This document shows, piece by piece, positions 29,229-39,683 of a stretch of 64,000 bases of DNA (position 1 is its first letter; each line of letters starts with the position of its first letter). The DNA is taken from NCBI GenBank assembly GCA_011634665.1, contig WAEK01000007.1, positions 1,816,001 through 1,880,000 of the forward strand. The letters are read 5' to 3'. The translations under genes were made by a program, and so were the position numbers. Below the pieces are notes generated by a model. The model ran no database searches. It was not told the origin of the DNA and was given only the letters and a program-made list of their open reading frames with translations. The stretch comes from Mortierella sp. BCC40632 (Eukaryota > Mortierellomycota > Mortierellomycetes > Mortierellales > Mortierellaceae).

Positions 29229-30174
29229 TCTGGTGTTGGATGAATGAGGTAAGAAGAGTCTTGGAATGGAGAGGTGAGTAGGTGGAATGCGAGTCGAGTT
29301 GGGATGAAGATTCCCTTGACCGTTGAATGCTGAATGTGGAGAGAGCAAGAGAGATAGAGAGAAAAGTAAGTTAAGCTCAAGAAGAAGAAAAGAGAATGAG
29401 CAAAAGAAAAAGGAAGAGAGGAAGAGAGGAAGAGAGAGAGGGGGGAGAAGTGCGAAAATGGAGAATAGGAGAAGAGGCGAAGCTGTTGAAGTCGACAGTT
29501 ATCCCCTCTCAGTGACTGTTCTTTAAAAATGCCAAGACGCATCAACGCGTTTTGAGACAACCGGTATCCTTTCCTTTCCAGGCACCATGACAGGTGCACG
29601 GACGGTGGACATGGGAGAGAGAAAGAGAGACAGGTGGTTCACTTCTAATTGCTCTTTAGCTTGTTATTGTTGATTGTATTCTGTATACTAGGATATTCAC
29701 CAGAAGCAACCCTGGCCCATCCCAGAATACAGCACTTCACCTCGGCTACTCAATGCTATCGGGCGCAAGATCATAAAATGGCATCCAGTGTTGAGCGCTC
29801 TCTCATACCAGAGACTGCGCAGAATCACCCTCCCCCCCCCCTCCCCTTTTTGGAGAATCATCAGACCGGATGCAAGTAGGGCATGGGTCTAGAACGGACG
29901 AAAGAAAGGGTGGTTTTTGGATGATCATTCTCAATGGATGTCCTACACGACTTTGTAGGTCTTTTTACTATTCCTTTCTGACAGTCTTAGGTATTAGCAG
30001 ATGATTCAAATAAAAAGAAAAAGGCAACTCTCAGCGCTCCTTGTGACCCAGCAGGCAACAATAGCAATGTTCACCAGAGCATATTTTCAAGGTCCAAACG
30101 TCGACCTAGACAAGGCCCAAAAAAAAAAAAAAAAAAAAAAAGTGTGTCCTCGACTTCTATCTTCAATTGTGCAT

Positions 30175-30207
<33 letters not shown>

Positions 30208-30421
30208 CCCTCTCTCTCTCTCTCTCTTTCTTTTTTGGAATGATATCCTAAAGTTCTGGAACCGTACACACATTCACAGAGAAACAAAAGAATGCAACCC
30301 CCTCCCATTTCTTCCTCTCTTCTTCCTTCCATGTAAAGAGCAAATATTGGGGAGGGGAAGACCAAGACTCTATTTCTTCTTTCTTTCTTTCTCTCACTCT
30401 TTATTCCATCTAAAACGGAGG
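29229..30421. other. Intergenic region, promoter of the PPxY gene and 3' flank of MEX67
   Basis: About 1.2 kb without a recognisable gene. It holds GA-rich DNA next to the PPxY gene start and long poly-A/poly-T runs near 30.12 and 30.18 kb. Confidence 0.65.
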
Positions 30422-33400
30422 TTAGTGCCATGCATCAGGCGGAAGAGTGGCTCGCCGTTGTTCCACCAGTGCAACTCCTGCAGTCACATTCCATTCACTG
30501 GAGACTAGACATTCGACCGCATAAGCATACTTGAGTCCAGTCAACTGTTGCAGTTCGAGCGCTTTCAAATGTTGCTCCTGAGACTAAATATAATACGATT
30601 CAAGAAAAAAAAAAAAAGTTCAGATATTAGGAAAGAAAAGAAGAGAATAATGAAAGATATTGCCAACTCTATCGGCGGCCACCATATATGTATGAATAAT
30701 GGATATATAAAGAAGCATACCATTCCAGGCATGGGAGATGATCCAGGGTTCGACTGACTCTGTGCGCCTCGTTTGAAATTGGCCTCTATCACGGCCGACA
30801 ATGATATTGGAGGTCCTGTGCTGTTGTGAGGGACCGCAGCTGGGACGGGTGTGTTGACTGATGGAGAGGTGTTGCTCGCGTCGGTAGCATGTGTCCAGGC
30901 TCCAGCGCCACTGTATAACCGCATTGTAAGTTGATCCGATATGATGATACATTTCCATCCATTTGCTGCCGCGCTAGCTCAGTCAAAAATTTGTTTCCCA
31001 TCAGGGAAACGACGGAAAAAAAATCAGTATTCAAATACCTAGAAGAGGATTAGAAAAAGAAAAAGAAAAAGAATGATTGAAAAAGCTACCTTGATCCTGG
31101 TGGGGCTGGTGCGACGATAAAGGAACGATCAAACGATCTCCGTGACCTTCGGTCTGTCAGCCTCTCTTCGAACTCTCCATGTACCATGATATAGAGACAG
31201 ACAGAAGGAAAGAGTCCACTCATTTGCCAAGCATCGACTGAGAATTTAGCTCCATCCGACAGATCATGGGTTGTTTGTGGAAGTGACTTGAGTCCTTGTT
31301 GAACAATGAGTTTGTTGCCCACATGTAACCTAGATGTACGAGCACCTGATAGGGACAAAGGTCAGAATTTATGGATAGTCGATTTCCTAGACCCACAGAA
31401 AATAAAATAAAATAAAATAAAAACAGCTTTCCCTGTATGTTTGGTAATTTGAGAACTAGGGTGGGAGAACTATTATCCTTACTAAGATCCTCGATGTGGT
31501 GAAGGTTGCGTGAGCCCGAGATGTATTGTTGCCAGTTTCCTTGTCGAGGAGACACTGATGCTTCGTTATTTCGTCCCCTGGGGGGTGGAGCAGAAGTCAC
31601 AACAGAGTATGAGAATGTTGCTCCTGTATCATACACATGCTCCAACATACTGCGATCTGCATCAAATAGCGTAAAGTAGCTAACAGTGAGGTAATTCAAA
31701 AAAAAAAAAAAAAAAAAAGAAAAATGGCCGCTAAGTTAGGCAAAAATGATCCAGCGCTCGCTGTTGTCGAGTTTCCAGATTCCTCGGGGGCGTATATTAC
31801 TTTAAGAGAAACGAGGTCACAGTTTCCTGGGTTGCCTGGCTGTCGTAAAAGTTGCCACGAATTGGTAAAGTCTGCTTTTGTGTCTCGACTATGTCCCCAA
31901 CATCAAACTGGATCTTGCCCGCCACGGGGGTTTGGTCCAGCATTTGGATCGAAGGAAAGCGCTTGGTAATCTCACTAAGAAAAAAAACAGCAGCAACAAT
32001 AAGTCAGATCCAAGTTGTAAGCATCCCAAAAAGAAAAGAAAATAAAATAAATAAAAAAAAAAGAAAAAAAAAAAGAAAAACAGATGTAGAGGGGAGGCCA
32101 AGTGCTATTGAATCTAAAGAGGTGTTCGCGTAGAGCAACTTGCCTTCTATAAGAAATATCATCCTTATTAAGAGCAATGTCAACATCACGCACGGGATTG
32201 TCGATGAGAATGAGCTCTCTCAAGTGAGGTAGGGCTTTGGATCCACTCAGCGCATCTAGATCCTTGAAATCTCGGATTCGATTGTTCTTGAGAGATAGAT
32301 TCAAAAGATTCGGAAAGTACTGGGCTAGTGAAGCGATGGGTCTCAATGATTTCAATTCATTGGAAGCAAAGGATATCGTCGAAACCTATACGTAGTAACG
32401 GAGTCGTTTAGAAAGTATCAAGAGCTGCTCTACACAAGATCCTAGTCAAGAGATATCCTTGAATGAGAGTCACTGAAAAAAAAAAAAAAAAAAAAAAAAG
32501 AATCTGCTCAGAAAGGATATCACTTACATCGGGAAAGAGTTCTGCTGCGATTTTAATGATTGCTGCCCCGGAATCGGTGCGTGATGAAGGGGCACCAGGA
32601 GGTGCTACGTTTGCTGCCTTCAATATTTCGTCGTCTGCTATCTTTTCCAGATTGAGAAAGCCACCATTGTACCGTGATCGAACAAAGACATTGATGGCAT
32701 TGACTGCAGTTTGACTGACAGAAGTTCGTGCGCTAGGCTCAGCAGCTTTGTCCCCGAGGATTTTTTGATCTTCAGATGTCGTAATGACGAGCTGATGGGG
32801 GAGAAAAGAAATGAGTACTTCTGAACACTCTAAAAATCGGGGAGTATGCTGACTTCTCTTGCTCCACCGAAAGGAATCCTTGATTACCTTTTGTCCATTG
32901 TAACGAATCCCACTAAGAGACTTGACAGCCCTAGCCTCAGAAATGTTGTCAACTAGGAATGACACTGTGTTTGTGTTTGGGTTGGAGCGTTTCTAGAATG
33001 AGTAGAAGATCAGAAACCAGAAGTAAGTAAAAGAAAAGGCCTCATATTTTTTTTTTTTTTTTTTTTTGCAAGTCGAAAGAGCACAGATCCATACATTACT
33101 AATGTGGAGCTCAGTTTCTCGCGAGACCTTTCGTGTTATAAAATCGAATAGCCCATTGTCATTTAGCAATTCTCGTCCACTGATTTGTCCAGTCACCTAA
33201 AATGCCAAGCGTAAAGGACAAGCACTAGCCGTCAATTTATGTCTATTCCAAAAACCCCTGAAGCCTTCCATAACAGCGTTAAGTCCCAAGATAAGTCTCT
33301 CCCTCTTCCCTACAAACACAATAACGGTTCCCGAATATCGTGACGACGTCCCTGATGCCCGTGGAGCTGGCTTTGGGCGAAGGTAAGGTGAACTTTGTTC

Positions 33401-33742
33401 AATATACAATAGTGGATATTAGATATAAGTGACCCTTGAGATTCTTGTCTATTGTGGAAAAGAAATGGCCATTGGACTGTCTCACGGCTCCACTTACGAG
33501 TCTTCATCTCTGGGCCTGGGCCTGGTCCGTCGACCACCAAAGGCATCAACCGAAGGCTTGGGGGGCAAATGAGCCAGGCCTAAAGCTCGAAGCGCGACTC
33601 GAGGCCGCTGACGCGGTTTTCGGCCAGCCGAAGTAAAGAGCTCAGTTTCTTGGTTGTCTCCAGGTCCACCGTTGTCCGCTGGACCTTGCCTCTTTCTTGG
33701 GCGTCTACCTCCAGGGGAGGAATTAGCTCCGCCACGTTCCAT
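30422..33742 (-). CDS. MEX67: mRNA export receptor Mex67 (NXF1/TAP family)
   Basis: Carries mRNPs through the nuclear pore as a heterodimer with Mtr2/p15. Eleven exons join in phase: 33742-33498, 33392-33314, 33196-33095, 32992-32888, 32791-32528, 32385-32144, 31974-31801, 31679-31483, 31345-31090, 30973-30721 and 30583-30422, for 692 residues. Domains in order: an Arg/Pro-rich N-terminal tail; an RNP-like region (about 100-177); a leucine-rich repeat region (about 200-370, with LRPIASLAQYFPNLLNLSLK and LPHLRELILIDNPV); an NTF2-like domain (about 385-600, FTLFDADRSMLEHVYD to GWKCIIISDQLTMRLYSG); and a C-terminal UBA-like TAP-C domain (LTGLKYAYAVECLVSSEWN). Intron 6 (32143 down to 31975) must start with GC: AG|GCAAGT is the only donor giving the right phase. 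Divergent from CHL1 with a short shared upstream region. Confidence 0.97.
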
Positions 33743-34059
33743 GCTTCTGTTTATGACCTAGGCTGAAGAGGAAAGTGGTGGTTGATGGCGACGCGTCTAA
33801 ACTGGGGTTCTTTGAGATGTAAGAAAACGGTCGTCACAGCAAATGGTTGTGCCCTGTGCTAATGGCCAAAAGAGACAGATGGCAAGAGGACGTGAATGGA
33901 GGGAATGAAGATGAGACCAGTGTCCAGGAAATGGGAATGGGCACGGTGGCACCTTCTCAGGCTCAAACGTGCAGCGGAGTGGCTTGTCCGAGGCGAAGCT
34001 TGGCCAACCTTCGGGCGGAGAAGACACTCGCACACATTCTCTCTCGGAGATCATTCCAA
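33743..34059. promoter_or_regulatory. Short bidirectional promoter region, MEX67 / CHL1
   Basis: Only 317 bp separate the two start codons, so both promoters and both 5' untranslated regions must fit here. It is unusually free of poly-A/T and CT tracts compared with other intergenic DNA in the window. The CHL1 frame is open upstream to an ATG at 33862, so the gap may be as little as 119 bp. No TATA box is obvious. Confidence 0.6.
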
Positions 34060-37000
34060 ATGGAGGGACTTGACCCATGGGACACATTCGACGATGAGCT
34101 TGAGCAGGTTCAGAAGGAGGAACGCCTCCAAACCCCAGACTCTTTCCCAGCCTTCCCATATTCATCCCCCTATGGCATCCAGATCCAGTTTATGCAACAG
34201 CTCTTTGAGTGTATTGACCAGCGTAAAGTTGGTATCTTTGAGTCTCCAACAGGCACAGGCAAGAGCTTAAGTATGATCTGTGGCGCTGTGAGCTGGTTGA
34301 TGGAGCGGGAAAAGGCAGAACAGGAAAGAGTCAAAAAAGAACTCAATCAGAGAGAGGAGGTACCTTCCAGGTCCCTGGAAACGGCTGGATCACACAAGAC
34401 AGGATCTGTGACAGATGATACTCCGGACTGGGTCTTGCAACATCGTACATTATCCGACGCTGCCATTGAACAACAAGACCGTGAACACCGACGACAAGAG
34501 TTGGAGCTAAGAATTCAAAGGATTCGTGAAAAAGAGAAAAGAATGCGCGAAAATATGGCCAAGAAACTCAAGAGACAGGCTGCTGGTCACCGTCAAATCT
34601 CGAGCTTTCCCTCAAGAACAGGACAACAAAAGAAACTTGTAGGCAGAAGAGCAACCAAGCATGAGTGTCCATGTGCCTGGATAAAAATACTCTGCAATCT
34701 CTAATCAAGAAGTTTTGCTTCGCTCTTCCCAGAAAGGACAGGACTCGGATGAAGAACTAGATGATTCCGAGTTCTTGCTAGACGAATATGATAGTGATGA
34801 TAACACTAAACGAGGCCGACGCGCAGGAGGTAAAGACGACTCCTTAGGGAATGTGTCCAAGGAAGTCCTAGAACTTTTAAAGAGGCAAGTACATCAATTC
34901 AAGCTACTGGACAAAATACAATTCTCTTTGTGGACATTGCCTCATGATTTCTGATCAGCGATGGCTCCTAATTTATGTTGATAGCTTTGATGCCAAAGAA
35001 GCAGCACATCGATCACGGCAGAGAGGCTTTGGGGCAGATGATGAAAACCAAGAACCCGATGTACTCAAGGTAAGCTTTATGACAACAAACCATCAACAGA
35101 GTGGCCTAGATACTTCACGATCATGAGGCTGACACTGACTATGTACAACAGATTTATTACTGCTCAAGGACACATTCTCAGCTCTCGCAATTTGTGGAAG
35201 AGTTGCGCAAGACATCCTATGGAGAACATCTCCATCTGATCTCGCTTGGCTCTAGAAAAAACCTGTGTATCAATGAAAAGTTTCGACAAAAGGCTACAAT
35301 ATCCAATAGTAGAACATCAGATCCTGTTTTGAGCATCAACAGACTCAACGACGCCTGCACAGATGCTCAAAAGTCTGGAACGCCTTCTGATCAGCGATGT
35401 GAATTCTTGCACTTTCCATCATCAACAACCCCCTTTTCTGGAAAGGACGCCACGGAAGGATCTGATCGGGATTTAGGTGCGGGTTCATTTGGATGGTCTT
35501 TTGGTAATTCGACTGTCAGCAGCGACGAAAAGTTACTCGAGTTTCGCGATCATGCCTTGGCTCGAGTGCGAGACATTGAGGAATTAGCAGAACTCGGGAC
35601 GGAACTGGAGACATGTCCATACTACGGATCTCGACAAACGGTCCGACATTGTCAATTGGTGACCCTTCCTTATAATCTTTTGCTACATGCATCCACGCGG
35701 GATTCACTCAAACTGGTGATCAAAAATAATATTCTCCTTCTGGACGAAGCCCACAACTTGATCAACAGCCTCCTTCAGATGCACTCCGTGTCGCTCTCTT
35801 TATCCAACGTTGTCTTGGCACAGGACCAGCTTCAAGTTTATCTGGATCGGTATGAGAAACGGCTCTCCAGCAAGAATGAGGGCTATATCAGAGTTTTGAT
35901 CCGCATCTTGAAATGCTTGGGAGGATTTCTAACAAAATGGAACAGCAGTGCTCAGAGACCAAGACTTTTTGAGCCTCTGCCAGACAGGCAGAAGGAGCGT
36001 CTCGCACGGCCTGTTGATAGAGTGATGAAGGTGAACGAGTTTCTACATGACGCGGGGATGGATCATATTAACCTGTTCAAGGCACACGCTTATCTGGAAA
36101 TGAGTGGTGTAGCGAGGAAGCTGCATGGTTTGCACGAGTCCATACGGAAAAGAGAGGCCAAAAAGTTGGAAAAAGAACTGAAAGAATCTCTATCTGGTCG
36201 AGTGGCGGTTCATTCAGTGCGCAATGGAGGTTCTGAAGTCAACAAGCATTCCACAAATTCAAAATCAGAGGTTCTGTCGTCGACCCCAGTGCTCCTTACC
36301 GTGGACGCCTTTTTGATGAGTCTTTTGAATGCCGATAACGACGGGCGAGTGATTGTCACCATGGAGTCGGACAGTGAGGAACATGACAACCCTTTAGAAA
36401 ACGATCGCAGAGGCAACATGTCGACCAACACGATACCCAAGCCAAAACCAGTGTTGAAGTTTATGCTATTGAACCCAGCCAATGTGTTTAGACCACTGGT
36501 GGAAGAAGCAAGAAGCGTGGTTCTTGCAGGAGGTACAATGGAGCCTGTCTCGGATTTGATAACACATCTCTTTCCTTATTTGAAGGAAGAGTCTAATTCT
36601 CTAGGTGGACCCAACAACACTCAACTAACCAATGCATTCCCAAGGATTCATCGATTCTCGTGCGGGCATGTCATTCCAAAAGAAAACCTTTTGACACTGG
36701 TCATGGAAAAGGCACCAACAGGTGGTTCGCTCGAGTTGAATTTTGCAAATCGGAATCAAAATCAAATCATGGACGGGATCGGTCAATCGCTTGTGAACCT
36801 TCTCAACATGATTCCCGATGGTGTGGTTGTCTTTTTTGTTTCCTATTCTTATATGGCCCAGGTGCTGTCACGATGGCAGTCCAAGCTATCGACAGCGCCT
36901 GCGTCCATCATGGATATGATCCAGGCACGAAAACGTGTCTTTATTGAGCCAAGGGAAACCTCAGAGGCGGATAAAATGCTGAAATCCTATCAGGAATGCA

Positions 37001-37548
37001 TTTATGGGCGAGCAGAGCACGACACTCCCTCCGTAGGACCTCATTCTGGTGGCCCTACTCCTAAAGGAGCCGTTTTGTTCTCGGTGGTCGGTGGCAAGAT
37101 GAGCGAGGGAATCAACTTTTCGGATCGGCTGGGACGAGGCGTGGTTATGATCGGGATGCCGTTCCCGAACAAGGCTTCTGTCGAGTTGCAAGAACGTATG
37201 CGATACATGGATCAAATGCAGCAGCAGGAAATGGACCAAGGACAATCGCCTTTTGGCACAAGTGCGACTGTGCCTCTGACTCGAATGACTGCCGGAAGCG
37301 AGTATTATGAGAATTTATGTATGCGAGCCGTAAACCAATCCATCGGAAGAGCAATTCGACATCAGAACGATTATGCTGTGATTGTACTGATGGATAAACG
37401 GTACGGAACACCAAGGATCCGGAAGAAGCTGCCCGGTTGGATTGGAAGTTCGCTCGAGTGCTGTGAGCAATTTGGACCTGTGATGGGCAAACTAGCTGGC
37501 TTCTTTCGCTCAAAGCGCCAACAGGCCTTGCAGAAACAATTGTCCTAG
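34060..37548 (+). CDS. CHL1: Iron-sulfur DNA helicase Chl1/DDX11
   Basis: XPD-like superfamily 2 helicase needed for sister-chromatid cohesion and replication-fork stability. Four exons join in phase: 34060-34638, 34733-34884, 34985-35069 and 35152-37548, for 1,070 residues. Motifs: a Q-motif-like FPYSSPYGIQIQFMQQL, Walker A FESPTGTGKS (about 58), motif Ia IYYCSRTHSQLSQF, four cluster cysteines at about 311, 341, 355 and 427, DEAH in LLLDEAHNLI (about 470), and the C-terminal helicase motifs VVGGKMSEGINFSD and QSIGRAIRHQNDYAVIV. Between Walker A and motif Ia is a charged insert (EKEKRMRENMAKKLKR, DEELDDSEF) typical of the Chl1 branch. Intron 2 begins with GC (AG|GCAAGT) by phase. I chose the ATG at 34060; an in-frame ATG at 33862 would add 66 residues. 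The stop is 47 bp before the next gene. Confidence 0.97.
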
Positions 37549-37595
37549 TTTTTTTTGGGAAGGATTGGTTCTTGGTTTTGTTTGTCAGTAGAATA

Positions 37596-38722
37596 ATGGT
37601 AGTGTTAGATCAGACTTATTGTTCATTGACTCTATTTGTCAATGGAAAAAGCGTACAAGTCCGGACAATAGATACACATTCCGCCACACCAAACACCGAT
37701 CATTCGCGTAGACTTGAAAACAGTGACAGTGCTCAGTCTGTGCAACGGAAATCCTTTTATTTTCGCTACATAGAAGCTACGAATGGTAGTGCCCGTAAAA
37801 ACCTCTTATACAATAGATTCTCTGAAGATTATCACAACTATGACAGATATGACTGTCACTCGTCCTTCGCTGACTCCATAAATGAGCGCAGAATCGACGA
37901 AGCTTTCCACTCTCGCAAACAAGGCACCGCTCGGGAACATAGCATGGACCACAGCACTTTACCACCAGAGGCACCAGAGGGATTTATCCATGCTGGCCCA
38001 GTTTCGGACTTTGTTCCTGAAAAGACAATTTCGGAAACATGCAATGAGCAAACAGAATCTCTAATGAATAACACATCCAATGAGGACTCGACTGTAGTCA
38101 AGGTACCAGCAGGATGCCCTGCCACTCTCCCAGAGGCGAGTGACCACCTCATAAAAGTGATTGAGATACCTCAGCCAGCCGGTCGATACCCTCCACATAA
38201 ACGAGTCGCCGTGAGCCAATTTCATGGCAAGTGGTATGGCTTCCTGAATGTAACGTATAACAAGAGCTATTGGACAATGTTGAGAAGTAGAGTCACTCTT
38301 CTTTTTTTGTGTGTGCCCCCATTTTTGACCATATACTAATCCGTTTCCTTTAGATTTGCCCACACCAAGGGTCTGCTCTTTCAAGAGGGAAAATGACTGA
38401 CATTGAGGACATGGGGATAGTTTGGGGTGCTGGAGTGGTTTGCTCTCTGCACGGCTGGTAAGAAGACACACCTTCAATCCTACAGGACCACTTCATACCC
38501 AAATTCTATTGGCCTCATCTTTGCCATCTCTTTCTTTCTTCCTCTCTTTTATGCCCTGTTAGGATCTTTGACGCTAGCACAGGTCGATCAGACTCGACCA
38601 GATTTGTTATTGATACCTTTGATGTCAAAGAGATTGATGGTCATGTCTTTGTGAGTCAACAGCCAAGGAACTCGAACGTGGCGGGACCTCGACGAGATTT
38701 TGGAGGTCGTGAGATGAACTAA
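37596..38722 (+). CDS. Rieske [2Fe-2S] domain protein
   Basis: Three exons join in phase: 37596-38249, 38354-38457 and 38563-38722, for 305 residues. The C-terminal third is a Rieske domain: KRVAVSQFHGKWYGFLN continues across the first intron into ICPHQGSALSRGK, then VVCSLHGW, giving the complete CxH and CxxH cluster ligands. It ends in a FDVKEIDGHVFVSQQP strand of the kind seen in soluble Rieske ferredoxins. The first ~185 residues are polar and without a domain I recognise. An early TLFVNGKSVQV segment looks like a beta strand. No membrane segment or clear targeting signal is seen. It is probably an electron-transfer protein or the ferredoxin-like part of an oxygenase system; the partner is unknown. 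The true start may be a later in-frame ATG. The very small gap to CHL1 is unusual. Confidence 0.86.
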
Positions 38723-38811
38723 GTTGGAAAGTATTTTGCCTATGGAATACCCAAGCGAGTGGTACCCCCATGTCCTCTTGCCTCACCACCCAGCCCTGAA
38801 AACTATTCCCA

Positions 38812-38851
<40 letters not shown>

Positions 38852-39683
38852 GCCCACAATTCTCAAATTTTATAGTAGCCTTTTTTTTTCTTTTTGGTAA
38901 TGTAGAATAGGAAGAAGATAAAGGGCTGGCGGAAGGTCAATGGAACTCCAACTCTCTGTTAAGAGAGAAAGCACATCCACCGAACACCCCAACCATGATG
39001 CCCTTCCAAATATTGGTGGTAACCTTGATATTTCACAAGGATCTATATGTCACCTTACTCGTTAATCGAGGCATGAAGATCCATGTCATGAGCGGATCTG
39101 TCTCTTTATGCTTGTGCTAGCAGCCCATGCATTTTTCGGTGACGATTAGTAAATATGCCAAGTGCTTATTCTACCTCTCACACACCTCCCCATTTGTCCT
39201 ACCAAAAAAAGAAAAAAAAAACTGTTACAACTACTCTACTACTACAACCACAACTACTACGTACTACTCTGATATTTCCGCTATGCTAGAACAACATCTT
39301 AGACAAACCGCTCGAGTGGGTCATTGGAGATATCTCTGTCTTGTCAGGAGCATTTTCAGCAAATCTCTATCATGCTCTCTCTATCTCTAACGTGTTTGGT
39401 TGCCATCAGCCCTTCTTTGGCTATTCTTCAGCTTGTGAACTTCGTGCCTTTTGCATTTATTGAATATTCTTTCGAATGCTTGACGCTTGAGGGCGTTGCT
39501 AATGCTTACACAAAATGGTACCGTCTTTTCAAAGTACCAGACAAGGCGAAAAACGTGACTAAATTGGCCCACTCACGCCTTTTCCTGAGGAGAGGTCCGT
39601 GCTTGACATGGATATTTTCAAATGTTTCTACTTCCTCTCCTCTCCTCTTTTCTCCTCTCCTTCGACAACACTACGACTACGAC
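38723..39683. other. Intergenic region
   Basis: About 960 bp with a 26-bp poly-T near 38.82-38.85 kb and CT-rich DNA just before the next ATG. A frame in phase with the next gene is open from about 39.32 kb, but it reads through a CT-rich leader and I do not include it in the gene. Confidence 0.6.

Noticed and set aside
39324..39683. In-frame N-terminal extension of the uncharacterised gene with a signal-peptide-like stretch
   Set aside because: It runs through CT-rich leader DNA, and the ATG at 39684 follows a typical leader. A longer form cannot be fully excluded.
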